This document shows, piece by piece, positions 43,940-52,311 of a stretch of 64,000 nucleotides of DNA. Every line of letters begins with the position of its first letter. The stretch's first letter is position 1. The stretch is from Streptomyces griseoluteus (GTDB lineage: Bacteria > Actinomycetota > Actinomycetes > Streptomycetales > Streptomycetaceae), in NCBI GenBank assembly GCA_000717735.1, contig JOBE01000002.1, forward strand, positions 1-64,000, given 5' to 3'. The notes beneath the pieces were generated by a model. That model saw only the letters and a program-made list of their open reading frames with translations. It did not search any database and had not been told where the DNA came from. Position numbers and translations under genes: made by a program.

Positions 43940-43985
43940 AGTGTCACGAACCAGTCCACTGACACCACCCTGGGGGGGAAGTCCC

Positions 43986-44654
43986 TTGTCCATCGCCTCC
44001 GGTCTCCACGGCCGGCACCTCACCCGTCGACTGATCCAGCTCTACGTGGGCCTGGCGCTCTACGGGGCCAGCGCGGCGCTGCTCGTGCGCAGCGGTCTCG
44101 GTCTGTCGCCCTGGAGCGTCCTCGACCAGGGTCTCTCGGAGAAGACGGGGCTGACCATCGGCGTGGTGTCGATCATCGTCGGCGCGGCGGTCCTGCTGCT
44201 GTGGATACCGATCCGGCAGCGGCCAGGTCTCGGCACCGTCTCCAACGTGTTCGTGATCGGTCTGGCGATCGACGGCACCCTGGCCCTGGTCCCGGACGTC
44301 CACGGTCTCGTCGGGCAGGTGCCGCTGCTCGTGTCCGGCGTCGTGCTCAACGGGCTCGCGACGGGCCTGTACATCGCGGCGCGCTTCGGCCCGGGTCCCC
44401 GCGACGGACTGATGACCGGTCTGCACCGGCTCACCGGCCGGTCCATCCGGCTGGTGCGGACGGCGATCGAGGTGGTGGTCGTCGCCACCGGGTTCCTCCT
44501 CGGCGGCTCCGTCGGCGTCGGCACGGTGCTCTACGCGCTGGCGATCGGGCCGCTCGCGCAGTTCTTCCTGCGCTGGTTCGCCGTTCCCGAGCCGGACTCC
44601 GGCAGCACCGCGGTCGCCCCCACGACACCCGAGCAGGCCATACTGCGGCGGTGA
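43986..44654 (+). CDS. YczE/YitT-family membrane protein
   Basis: 222 aa, about five to six hydrophobic helices (for example LYVGLALYGASAALLV and VVSIIVGAAVLLLW). The signature FGPGPRDGLMTGLH is characteristic of the YczE family. Substrate is unknown; the family may export or sense a compound. The start is the TTG at 43986 because GGGGGGAAG lies 5 nt upstream; upstream codons have no ribosome site. The stop overlaps the glycerophosphodiesterase GTG by 4 nt, so the two are co-translated. Confidence 0.85.
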   Translation: MSIASGLHGRHLTRRLIQLYVGLALYGASAALLVRSGLGLSPWSVLDQGLSEKTGLTIGVVSIIVGAAVLLLWIPIRQRPGLGTVSNVFVIGLAIDGTLALVPDVHGLVGQVPLLVSGVVLNGLATGLYIAARFGPGPRDGLMTGLHRLTGRSIRLVRTAIEVVVVATGFLLGGSVGVGTVLYALAIGPLAQFFLRWFAVPEPDSGSTAVAPTTPEQAILRR

Positions 44655-45415
44655 CTCGCGTACGCCACCCTTATCTCGACCACCCGTCGCCCCTGCCGTT
44701 CGCGCACCGCGGCGGCACGGCGAACGGCCTGGAGAACACCGCGGCCGCCTTCCGCCGGGCCGCCGCCGCGGGCTACCGCTACTTCGAGACCGATGTGCAC
44801 ACGACGGCCGACGGGGCGCTCGTCGCCTTCCACGACGCGACCCTCGACCGGGTCACGGACGCCACGGGCCGGATCCGGGACCTGCCCTGGGAGGCCGTGC
44901 GGGAGGCCCGCGTGGCGGGGAAGGAACCCCTGCCGCTCTTCGAGGACCTCCTGGCGGAGTTCCCCGAGGTCCGCTGGAACGTGGACCTCAAGGCCGAGTC
45001 GGCCCTGGTCCCGCTGGTGGACCTGATCCGCAGGACCGGCGCCTGGGACCGGGTCTGCGTGGGTTCCTTCACCGAGGCGCGGGTGGCACGGGCGCAGCGC
45101 CTGGCCGGTCCCCGGCTCGCCACCTCGTACGGGGTGAGCGGGGTGCTCGGACTGCGGCTGCGCTCGTTCGGCGTCCCGGCGGCGGTGCGGGCCGGCGCGG
45201 TGGCCGCGCAGGTCCCCGAGCGCCAGGGCGGCATCACGGTCGTGGACCGGCGCTTCCTGCGGGAGGCGCACGCGCGCGGGGTCCAGGTCCATGTGTGGAC
45301 GGTGAACGATCCGGCCCGGATGCACTCTCTCCTCGACCTGGGGGTGGATGGCATCATGACCGATCAGCTGGAGACGCTGCGCGCGGTGCTGACCGAGCGG
45401 GGCGTGTGGGTCTGA
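44651..45415 (+). CDS. Glycerophosphodiester phosphodiesterase
   Basis: 254 aa GDPD domain. FAHRGGTANGLENT near residue 15 has the catalytic His and the Glu-Asn metal ligands. TDVHTTADGALVAFHDATLDRVT supplies the Asp and second catalytic His, and VHVWTVND and GIMTDQ close the barrel. It splits glycerophosphodiesters into glycerol-3-phosphate and an alcohol. No signal peptide, so it is cytosolic. Coupled by a GTGA overlap to the YczE gene; the UMF1-type transporter follows 82 bp later. Confidence 0.92.
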   Translation: MTRVRHPYLDHPSPLPFAHRGGTANGLENTAAAFRRAAAAGYRYFETDVHTTADGALVAFHDATLDRVTDATGRIRDLPWEAVREARVAGKEPLPLFEDLLAEFPEVRWNVDLKAESALVPLVDLIRRTGAWDRVCVGSFTEARVARAQRLAGPRLATSYGVSGVLGLRLRSFGVPAAVRAGAVAAQVPERQGGITVVDRRFLREAHARGVQVHVWTVNDPARMHSLLDLGVDGIMTDQLETLRAVLTERGVWV

Positions 45416-45497
45416 GCGCGCGCCCCGGCGACACGGGCCCGGACCACCGGTCCGGTCCGCCGGGCAGGCTCACGGGGACGAACGAGGGGGCGCGGCC

Positions 45498-46868
45498 TTG
45501 ACCACGGGAACCACCGAACCGGAGGAGTACGCGACCGGCGGCGCCGAGCGCCGGCGGGAGCAGCGGGGCTGGTACTTCTACGACTTCGCCTGCTCGGTGT
45601 ACTCGACGAGCGTCCTCACCGTCTTCCTCGGCCCGTATCTGACCTCGGTGGCGCGGGCGGCGGCCGACGCCGAGGGCTTCGTCCACCCGCTCGGGATCCC
45701 GGTGCGGGCGGGCTCGCTCTTCGCGTACGCCGTGTCGGCGTCGATCGTGGTCGCGGTCCTGGTGATGCCGCTGGTGGGCGCGGCGGCGGACCGGACGGGC
45801 CGGAAGAAGCCGCTCCTCGCCGCCTCGGCCTATCTCGGCGCGACGGCCACGGCCGGGATGCTCTTCCTGTCGGGTGACCGCTATCTGCTCGGAGCGTTCC
45901 TGCTGATCGTGGCGAACGCCTCGCTCTCGGTCTCCATGGTGCTCTACAACGCCTATCTGCCGCAGATCGCGGAGCCGGACGAGCGGGACGCGGTCTCCTC
46001 CCGCGGCTGGGCCTTCGGGTACACGTCGGGGGCGCTGGTCCTCGTCCTGAACCTGGTCCTCTTCTCGGGCCATGACTCCTTCGGCCTCACCGAGGGCGAG
46101 GCGGTCCGGATCTGTCTGGCCTCGGCCGGTGTGTGGTGGGGTGCCTTCACCCTCGTGCCGCTGCGGCGGCTGCGCGACCGGCGGATCGCCGCGGACGAGC
46201 CGGACAGGGCGGGCGCGGGCCCGGTCGGCAGCGGCTGGCGCCAGCTGCGGGCGACCCTCAAGGACATGCGCCGGCATCCGCTGACGCTCTCCTTCCTCCT
46301 CGCCTACCTGGTCTACAACGACGGCGTCCAGACGGTGATCTCGCAGGCGTCCGTGTACGGCTCGGAGGAGCTGGGCCTCGACCAGACCACCCTCATCGCG
46401 GCGGTGCTGCTGGTCCAGGTGCTCGCGGTGGCGGGCGCCCTCGGGATGGGGCGACTCGCCCGGTCCTACGGCGCCAAGCGGACGATTCTCGCCTCGCTCG
46501 CGGTGTGGACGCTGATCCTGGCGGCGGGCTACTTCCTGCCGGCCGACGCGCCCGTGTTCTTCTACTGTCTGGCCGCCGCGATCGGCCTGGTGCTCGGCGG
46601 GAGCCAGGCCCTGTCGCGCTCGCTGTTCTCGCATCTGGTCCCGCGCGGCAAGGAGGCGGAGTACTTCTCGGCGTACGAGATGAGCGATCGCGGGCTGAGC
46701 TGGCTGGGGCCACTCGTGTTCGGTCTCGCGTATCAGCTGACCGGAAGCTACCGGGATGCCATCATCTCCCTGGTGATCTTCTTCGTCGTCGGCTTCGCAC
46801 TGCTCGCCCGGGTCCCGGTGCGGCGCGCGGTGGAGGCCGCGGGGAACCCGATACCCGACCGAATTTAG
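45498..46868 (+). CDS. UMF1/ATG22-type MFS transporter
   Basis: 456 aa with about 12 membrane helices. The N-terminal signature QRGWYFYDFACSVYSTSV is typical of the UMF1 family, related to vacuolar amino acid effluxer Atg22. The loop AAADRTGRKKPLL is MFS motif A. Substrate is unknown; amino acid or peptide efflux is the usual guess. TTG start with GAGGGG 8 nt upstream. It follows the glycerophosphodiesterase gene in the same direction and may be part of the yczE operon. Confidence 0.88.
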   Translation: MTTGTTEPEEYATGGAERRREQRGWYFYDFACSVYSTSVLTVFLGPYLTSVARAAADAEGFVHPLGIPVRAGSLFAYAVSASIVVAVLVMPLVGAAADRTGRKKPLLAASAYLGATATAGMLFLSGDRYLLGAFLLIVANASLSVSMVLYNAYLPQIAEPDERDAVSSRGWAFGYTSGALVLVLNLVLFSGHDSFGLTEGEAVRICLASAGVWWGAFTLVPLRRLRDRRIAADEPDRAGAGPVGSGWRQLRATLKDMRRHPLTLSFLLAYLVYNDGVQTVISQASVYGSEELGLDQTTLIAAVLLVQVLAVAGALGMGRLARSYGAKRTILASLAVWTLILAAGYFLPADAPVFFYCLAAAIGLVLGGSQALSRSLFSHLVPRGKEAEYFSAYEMSDRGLSWLGPLVFGLAYQLTGSYRDAIISLVIFFVVGFALLARVPVRRAVEAAGNPIPDRI

Positions 46869-47036
46869 ACGTGGCAGTGAAAGGGCGGTAGTGTACGCGT
46901 TTGGCCTGCCAGGCGGACCGTTACTGCGTGCTGCTTTGGTGAAGACACCGGGTCACGTCTGCCGCCAGATGTGACAAAACGGGCACTGGTGGGTACAACA
47001 AGGGGCGGCACGACGGGCGACGCATGACCCGGCACG

Positions 47037-47062
47037 GGAATCTTTACCGCCGACCGGACGTT
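47037..47062 (+). promoter_or_regulatory. SigR-type promoter of rbpA
   Basis: GGAAT (47037-47041) and GTT (47060-47062) are exactly 18 bp apart, matching the Streptomyces SigR consensus GGAAT-N18-GTT for thiol-stress genes. rbpA is an established SigR target. The promoter lies about 60 bp upstream of the start codon. Confidence 0.88.
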
Positions 47063-47123
47063 GACCGGATAACGACGACAGCGACACCTGTCCTGTGGGC
47101 GACAAGCCCGGGAGGCACGATTC

Positions 47124-47498
47124 ATGAGTGAGCGAGCTCTTCGCGGCACGCGCCTCGTGGTGACGAGCTACGAGACCGACCGCGGCATCGATCTGGCCCC
47201 GCGCCAGGCGGTGGAGTACGCATGCGAGAAGGGACATCGCTTTGAGATGCCCTTCTCGGTCGAGGCGGAGATTCCGCCGGAGTGGGAATGCAAGGTCTGC
47301 GGAATCCAGGCACTTCTGGTTGACGGGGACGGACCTGAGGAGAAGAAGGGCAAGCCTGCGCGTACGCACTGGGACATGCTCATGGAGCGTCGCACCCGCG
47401 AGGAACTGGAGGAGGTCCTCGCCGAAAGGCTGGCCGTCCTTCGTTCCGGCGCCATGAACATCGCCGTGCATCCGCGCGACAGCCGGAAGTCCGCCTAG
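47124..47498 (+). CDS. rbpA: RNA polymerase-binding protein RbpA
   Basis: 124 aa actinobacterial transcription activator that binds the principal sigma factor and the core enzyme and stabilises open complexes. The zinc core domain has ligands Cys34, His38, Cys56 and Cys59 (ACEKGH...ECKVCG). The basic linker and C-terminal sigma-interaction domain (about residues 75-112, WDMLMERRTREELEEVLAER) are intact. The ATG follows GGGAGG. A consensus SigR promoter upstream explains induction under disulfide stress. Monocistronic, closed by a strong hairpin. Confidence 0.96.
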   Translation: MSERALRGTRLVVTSYETDRGIDLAPRQAVEYACEKGHRFEMPFSVEAEIPPEWECKVCGIQALLVDGDGPEEKKGKPARTHWDMLMERRTREELEEVLAERLAVLRSGAMNIAVHPRDSRKSA

Positions 47499-47518
47499 CG
47501 GATCTCACCCGGTCGAAC

Positions 47519-47567
47519 AACGCCGCGGGGCCCGGTACACGATCTGTGTACCGGGCCCCGCGGCGTT
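47519..47567. terminator. Bidirectional terminator between rbpA and fxsA
   Basis: A perfect 22-bp stem (AACGCCGCGGGGCCC... / ...GGGCCCCGCGGCGTT) with a 5-nt loop, followed by T residues on the plus strand. Confidence 0.92.
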
Positions 47568-47579
47568 TTCCGTAAGCGG

Positions 47580-48173
47580 TCAGGGAGTCAGGGGAGGGCG
47601 GTCCTCTTCGGCCCCGCGCGGGCCCCTGGCGGCCTCCTCGCGGATGACCTCGCCCTGGACGACCTTGCCGTCGGGGCGGTGGATGCGCGCCTGCTGGAAG
47701 GCGTCCTGGAGGCTGCCGGGAGGCGCGGCGTTGATCCGGCGCTCGGCGGCCCTGTCCGCGTACCGCCCGAGGAAGGAGCGGACCGGAGGGATCAGCAGCA
47801 GCAGGCCTGCCGCGTCGGAGACCAGGCCGGGGATCATCAGGAGGAGCCCGCCGAGCATCAGGAAGCCGTTGCGGTCCTCCGCGCCGGTCCGCTCGGGCGC
47901 CGTGGGCATCGTGCCGCTCTGCGCGGCGGCCTGGGCCTGCTGGAAGGTGGAGGTGAGGTTGCGGAAGGCCCGCCGGCCCGCCCGCTTGACGACGGCGGCG
48001 CCGAGGACGACACCGCCGACGAGCAGGGCGAAGACGGTCAGTCCGCCCGCCGCGTCCGCCACCACCGTGAGCAGCCAGATCTCCAGGACCAGCCAGGCGG
48101 CGACGCCGAGCGGAAGGTACGTACGCGCGCGTGAGCGCTTGGGGGCGAGGGGAGGCGGTGCGCCGGTCGTCAT
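47580..48173 (-). CDS. fxsA: FxsA-family membrane protein
   Basis: 197 aa. Two N-terminal hydrophobic helices (about residues 19-60, LGVAAWLVLEIWLLTVVADAAG) and a second pair near residues 105-130 (GLLLMIPGLVSDAAGLLLLIPP) are the FxsA core. The C-terminal tail is charged. In E. coli FxsA suppresses F-exclusion of phage T7; the normal role is unknown. Convergent with rbpA. The distal gene on the same strand, ppm1, starts beyond its 5' end, separated by 97 bp. Confidence 0.9.
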   Translation of the reverse strand: MTTGAPPPLAPKRSRARTYLPLGVAAWLVLEIWLLTVVADAAGGLTVFALLVGGVVLGAAVVKRAGRRAFRNLTSTFQQAQAAAQSGTMPTAPERTGAEDRNGFLMLGGLLLMIPGLVSDAAGLLLLIPPVRSFLGRYADRAAERRINAAPPGSLQDAFQQARIHRPDGKVVQGEVIREEAARGPRGAEEDRPPLTP

Positions 48174-48270
48174 GGTCCCCAGTGTGCCTGGGACCCCGCC
48201 GGAACGTCGTAAAGGGGGGATCAGGACGTCCGGAAGCGTCCGGGACCGGGAGACCGGGTCGGGACGGGCG

Positions 48271-49047
48271 TCAGGAGGGCTTGCGGCCCAGCATCTTGCC
48301 GACCTTGTCGGCCCGCGCCGAAAGGCCCCAGCCGGTGACCCGCCACAGGGCCTCGACGACGATGTTCCGGCTCATCTTCGAGTCGCCGACCTCGCGCTCC
48401 ACGAAGGTGATCGGCACCTCGACGACGTGGAAGCCGGCGGCGACCGCGCGGCGGGCCAGGTCGACCTGGAAGCAGTAACCGGCCGACGCCACGTCCTCCA
48501 GGCCCAGGCCCTCCAGGGTCTCCTTGCGGAAGGCCCGGTAGCCGCCGGTGACGTCGCGGATCGGCACGTCGAGCATCACGCGCGAGTAGAGGCTGCCGCC
48601 CCGGGAGATGAACTCGCGGGACTTCGGCCAGTTCACGATGCGGCCGCCCGGCACCCAGCGGGAGCCGAGGACCAGATCCGCGCCCTTGAGGGCGGTGAGC
48701 AGCCGCGGGAGCTCCTCGGGCTGGTGGGAGCCGTCGGCGTCCATCTCGACGAGGACGCCGTAGCCGTGCTCGATGCCCCACCGGAAGCCGGCGAGGTAGG
48801 CGGCGCCGAGCCCCTCCTTGCCCTTGCGGTGCAGGACGTGCACATGGTCGTCGTCGGACGCGATCTCGTCCGCGAACTTGCCCGTGCCGTCAGGGCTGTT
48901 GTCGTCGGCGACGAGAACGTGCGCCTCGGGTACGGCTTCCCGCACCCGCGCGACGATCGGCTTGATGTTCTCCGCCTCGTTGTAGGTCGGAATGATCACC
49001 AAGGCCTTGCCGAGCGGGCCGTAACGCCTCTGGCCACCGTCGTTCAC
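48271..49047 (-). CDS. ppm1: Polyprenol monophosphomannose synthase
   Basis: 258 aa GT2 (GT-A fold) enzyme that moves mannose from GDP-mannose to polyprenyl phosphate, making the donor for protein O-mannosylation and lipoglycans at the membrane. Motifs: IIPTYNEAENI, VADDNSPDGT, and the metal site EMDADGSHQPE (DxD), with GSRWVPGG and FVEREVGDSKMS later. No C-terminal membrane helix, as in other bacterial Ppm1 catalytic units. GTG start behind GAAGGGG. The rbpA-fxsA-ppm1 gene order matches what I recall for other Streptomyces. Confidence 0.92.
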   Translation of the reverse strand: MNDGGQRRYGPLGKALVIIPTYNEAENIKPIVARVREAVPEAHVLVADDNSPDGTGKFADEIASDDDHVHVLHRKGKEGLGAAYLAGFRWGIEHGYGVLVEMDADGSHQPEELPRLLTALKGADLVLGSRWVPGGRIVNWPKSREFISRGGSLYSRVMLDVPIRDVTGGYRAFRKETLEGLGLEDVASAGYCFQVDLARRAVAAGFHVVEVPITFVEREVGDSKMSRNIVVEALWRVTGWGLSARADKVGKMLGRKPS

Positions 49048-49523
49048 TACTGCCCCTTCGGATACATACGCAGGCCCCCACCATAGCGAGGTCCCCGGAG
49101 TGCTCCGGCGCGGCGGTCGCCCGGGGCGGCCGCGGTTGCGGTACAGGGGGCGTGCGGGCGGGATGCTCGGCGCCGTTCACGTGCGGTGCGGGGCCCGACG
49201 TCCTTCGGTCCGACCTGGGATCCGCCGGCTGCGGATCGACCGAGAGCCGTTGTCTACTGAACGTCCGGGCCCCACCCGGGTCGCACCTTCCGCCGGAGGA
49301 ACCTTCCCTCGCGGCCGAGGCGCGGGCGGCGTTCGGCGAGTGCGGGGAGGCGGTCCGGTCGGACGTCCTGTGGTGGACGCGGAGAACCTACCCGCCCCTG
49401 CCTGTCGACTGTCAACACCCCCCTGACCTGCGAATACACCCCAAAAGGCCAGGCCGGAGGGGAAGATCCGCAGGTCGGGGACAAGGGTGCGGAACGAGGT
49501 CCCGAGGGGGACATATCCCTACA
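49048..49523. other. Long intergenic region upstream of ppm1
   Basis: 476 bp without a credible gene. The ppm1 promoter should lie at its left end. Near the right end CCTGACCTGCG (49422-49432) faces CGCAGGTCGGGG (49469-49480), an imperfect inverted repeat with a 36-nt loop, which may help terminate the leftward amidohydrolase transcript. Nothing else is evident. Confidence 0.5.
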
Positions 49524-51167
49524 TCACTCGTTCGGCCGTACGAACACCGTCTGCCCGTGCACGACCGTGCTCAGGCAGACGGGGAGGTCGCGGCCGGGCG
49601 ACAGATCGGGCAGACCGGGCGTCCCGGACCGGGGGTCGGTCGACCAGCGGGCCACCCGGTCGTCGGGGGCCTGGACCACGAGTTCCTCGGTGCGCCAGAC
49701 CGCGTAGTCGGCGGGGGCGCCGGGGACGAGCGTCCCGGCGTCGTCCCGCCCCACGGCCCGCCAGCCGCCCCGCGTGTGGGCGGTGAAGGCGGCCCGGGCG
49801 GAGATCCGGTGCTCGGGAGTGCGGTGGAAGGCGGCGGCCCGGACGGTGCCCCAGGGGTCGAGCGGGGTGACCGGGCTGTCGGAACCGAAGGCCAGCGGCA
49901 CACCGGCACGGAGCAGCGCCGCGTACGGGTTGAGTGTCCTGGCCCGCTCGGCGCCGAGCCGGTCGGCGTACATGCCCTCCTCGCCGCCCCAGAGCGCGTC
50001 GAAGGCGGGCTGGACCGAGGCGGTGAGACCGAGTTCGGCGAAGGCGGCGATCGTCTCGGGGGTGAGCATCTCGACGTGCTCGACGCGGTGCCGGGCGGCC
50101 CGGATCCTGGCCAGGCCGAGCTTCTCGGCGGCGGCCCTGACGCCCTCGACGACGGCGGTCACGGCGGCGTCCCCGATGGCGTGGAAGCCGGCCTGGAGGC
50201 CCGCCTCCGTGCAGGCCACGACGTGGAGGGCGACGGTGGCCGCGTCGAGGTGGGCGGCTCCGGTGTGGGTGGCGTCGGTGTGGTCGGCGTAGGGCTCGTG
50301 GAGGCAGGCCGTGTGGGAGCCGAGGGAGCCGTCGGCGAACAGGTCACCGGCCGCGCCGAGGGCTCCGAGGGCTCGGGCCCGCTCGACGTCGAGATCGGCC
50401 CAGTAGCCGACGACGCGGGGGCCGGGCTCGTCGCGCGCCAGGTCCAGGAGGCCGGTGAAGTCCTCCTCGGAGGAGATCTGCGGGCCGCCGCACTCGTGGA
50501 GGGTGCCGATGCCGAGGGAGGCGGCACGCGCGCGTGCGGCGCGCTGGGCCTCGGTGCGCTGGCCCGCGGAGACGGCGCCGAAGGCGGCGGCGCGCACGGC
50601 GTGGTGGGCGTCGCCGGTGAGCGGCCGCTGTCCGTCGTGGAAGCCGTCCAGGTCACGGACGCCGGGGACGAGGTCCAGGAGCGCGGTGGTGACGACGGCC
50701 GAGTGGACGTCGATCCGGGTGAGGTAGAGCGGTCGGCCGCCGGTGAGCCCGTCGAGTTCGGCACGGGTGAGCGGCCGGCGCTCGGGCCAGCGGGAGGCGT
50801 CCCAGCCGTGGCCGATGAGGATGCGGTCCTCGGGGCGGGCGGCGGCGTGGGAGCGGATCAGCTCCGCCGCCTCCGCGAGCGAGGCGGCGGAGGACAGGTC
50901 GAGCCCGGTGAGGGCGAAGCCGGTGGCCGTGGTGTGCACATGGGCGTCGACGAAGGCCGGAGTGACGAGCGCGCCCTCCAGGTCGACCACCTCGTCCACA
51001 CCGGAGGCGAAGGCGTCGGCCGCACCCTCCGAGCCGACCCAGGCGACGTGCCCGCGCTCCACGACCATGGCGGTGGCGAAGGGGTCGGCGGGGCTGTGGA
51101 CTTCTCCACCGCGCAGCAGGACGGTGCGGTGTTCGCCGGGAGACGCAGCAGGCGTGGACTCACTCAT
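49524..51167 (-). CDS. YtcJ-like metal-dependent amidohydrolase
   Basis: 547 aa, amidohydrolase_3 family. After a short beta domain, VTPAFVDAHVHTTAT supplies the first metal His pair. HAIGDAAVTAVVEG and HRVEHVEMLTPE provide later ligands, and FGSDSPVTPLDPWG the conserved Asp. A C-terminal composite beta domain ends in VVHGQTVFVR. Hydrolyses an unknown amide or ester; no signal peptide. Monocistronic on the minus strand, 59 bp downstream of the Lrp-type gene, which could be its regulator or simply a neighbour. Confidence 0.88.
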   Translation of the reverse strand: MSESTPAASPGEHRTVLLRGGEVHSPADPFATAMVVERGHVAWVGSEGAADAFASGVDEVVDLEGALVTPAFVDAHVHTTATGFALTGLDLSSAASLAEAAELIRSHAAARPEDRILIGHGWDASRWPERRPLTRAELDGLTGGRPLYLTRIDVHSAVVTTALLDLVPGVRDLDGFHDGQRPLTGDAHHAVRAAAFGAVSAGQRTEAQRAARARAASLGIGTLHECGGPQISSEEDFTGLLDLARDEPGPRVVGYWADLDVERARALGALGAAGDLFADGSLGSHTACLHEPYADHTDATHTGAAHLDAATVALHVVACTEAGLQAGFHAIGDAAVTAVVEGVRAAAEKLGLARIRAARHRVEHVEMLTPETIAAFAELGLTASVQPAFDALWGGEEGMYADRLGAERARTLNPYAALLRAGVPLAFGSDSPVTPLDPWGTVRAAAFHRTPEHRISARAAFTAHTRGGWRAVGRDDAGTLVPGAPADYAVWRTEELVVQAPDDRVARWSTDPRSGTPGLPDLSPGRDLPVCLSTVVHGQTVFVRPNE

Positions 51168-51225
51168 GCGACCAGGCTAGGACCTGATGGGACCCGGTTT
51201 GTCCGGCAGGTCCCCGCTGGGCCCG

Positions 51226-51666
51226 TCAGACGCGCGGCGGCCTTGCCTCGTACGGCGTGGACAGGACGACCGTGGTGCGGCTGGAGACGCCGGCCTGGGT
51301 GCGGATGCGGCTGAGCAGGTGCTCCAGCTCCAGCGGGGTGGCGACGCGGACCTTGAGGATGTAGTTCTCGTCGCCCGCGACGCTGTGGCAGGCCTCGATC
51401 TCCGGGATGTCGGCGAGCCGGTCGGGGGTGTCGTCGGGGGCGCTGGGGTCGAAGGGTTTGACCGAGATGAAGGCGGTCAGCGGCAGGCCCACGGCCTCCG
51501 GGTCGACGACGGCGGCGTAGCCGCGGATGACCCCGCGCTGCTCCAGGCGGCGGACGCGCTGATGCACCGCCGACGTGGACAGGCCGGTGGCCTTGCCCAG
51601 GTCGGTGTAGCTCATGCGCCCGTCCTTGACGAGCAACTCCACGATCTGACGATCCAGCTCCTCCAT
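51226..51666 (-). CDS. Lrp/AsnC-family transcriptional regulator
   Basis: 146 aa. N-terminal HTH (residues about 1-60: MEELDRQIVELLVKDGRMSYTDLGKATGLSTSAVHQRVRRLE) and C-terminal RAM ligand domain (about 65-140) with the SVAGDENYILKVRV strand-helix that binds amino acids. It forms octamers that sense amino acid supply. It is divergent from a small hypothetical gene at 51892 across 225 bp. Confidence 0.93.
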   Translation of the reverse strand: MEELDRQIVELLVKDGRMSYTDLGKATGLSTSAVHQRVRRLEQRGVIRGYAAVVDPEAVGLPLTAFISVKPFDPSAPDDTPDRLADIPEIEACHSVAGDENYILKVRVATPLELEHLLSRIRTQAGVSSRTTVVLSTPYEARPPRV

Positions 51667-51891
51667 GCGGTGACCCTATTGCTCCGGGAGGGGCGGGGCA
51701 CCGCCGAGGTCGACCGCTATCGGGCGGTATGGCCAGTCACGGGGCACCTGCGACGGGCATGTGACGAACGCCACAGGTTTGCGCCCGGCCCGAGATGCCG
51801 TCACACGGTTATGCGGACGGCCGCATGGGAAGTGCTTGCTGTGGTCGGGGCCGTACAGAGTCGGCCGACCCACCCGAGGGGGAGATTCTCC

Positions 51892-52260
51892 ATGCAGGAG
51901 CCTGTTGATTCGGTCGAGACGTCCGACGAACTCGACGCGTACGACACCTTTGAGATGTTCCGGGTCATCTGCCCGGAGTGCGTGCAGCCCATCGCGCTGC
52001 TCGCGGACGAGGACGTTCTGCCGGAGCACGCGCTCTGCCCGACGCCGTGGAACCCCTTCGTCCTGACGGTGTGCCCGGGCACGGGCCTGTCGGCGAACGA
52101 GGCCCGCCCGGCCGACGAGACCCTGGAACTCCAGGAGCAGGACACCGCGCTGCTCCTGACGCTGCCCCAGGGCCTCGACTGGCGCACGCAGCCCTTCTCG
52201 CACGTGGGCGGTCCGGGCTCGCGTCCGATGCGGGTGCCGCAGATGCGGCGCGCGGCCTAG
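51892..52260 (+). CDS. Conserved hypothetical protein (122 aa)
   Basis: Small soluble protein, not assigned to a characterised family. An acidic N-terminus (SVETSDELDAYDTFEMF) is followed by VICPECVQPIALLADEDVLPEHALCPTPWNPF, where CPEC and a later Cys could bind metal, and a basic C-terminal end. The ATG at 51892 is set by GAGGGGGAG upstream; the frame is open further 5' but lacks a start signal. It stands alone and is convergent with the phosphotransferase gene. Confidence 0.8.
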   Translation: MQEPVDSVETSDELDAYDTFEMFRVICPECVQPIALLADEDVLPEHALCPTPWNPFVLTVCPGTGLSANEARPADETLELQEQDTALLLTLPQGLDWRTQPFSHVGGPGSRPMRVPQMRRAA

Positions 52261-52280
52261 AACTTCCGCCGGTCAGGCCG

Positions 52281-52311
52281 GGCTCACGGGCTCACGGGCT
52301 CACGGGCTCAC
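52281..52311. repeat. Nine-base tandem repeat between convergent genes
   Basis: The unit ggctcacgg/gctcacggg is repeated three and a half times just beyond the end of the phosphotransferase gene. It may be simple slippage. Confidence 0.85.

Noticed and set aside
52281-52311. Tandem repeat as a CRISPR-like array
   Set aside because: Nine-base units with no spacers and no cas genes nearby; simple slippage.
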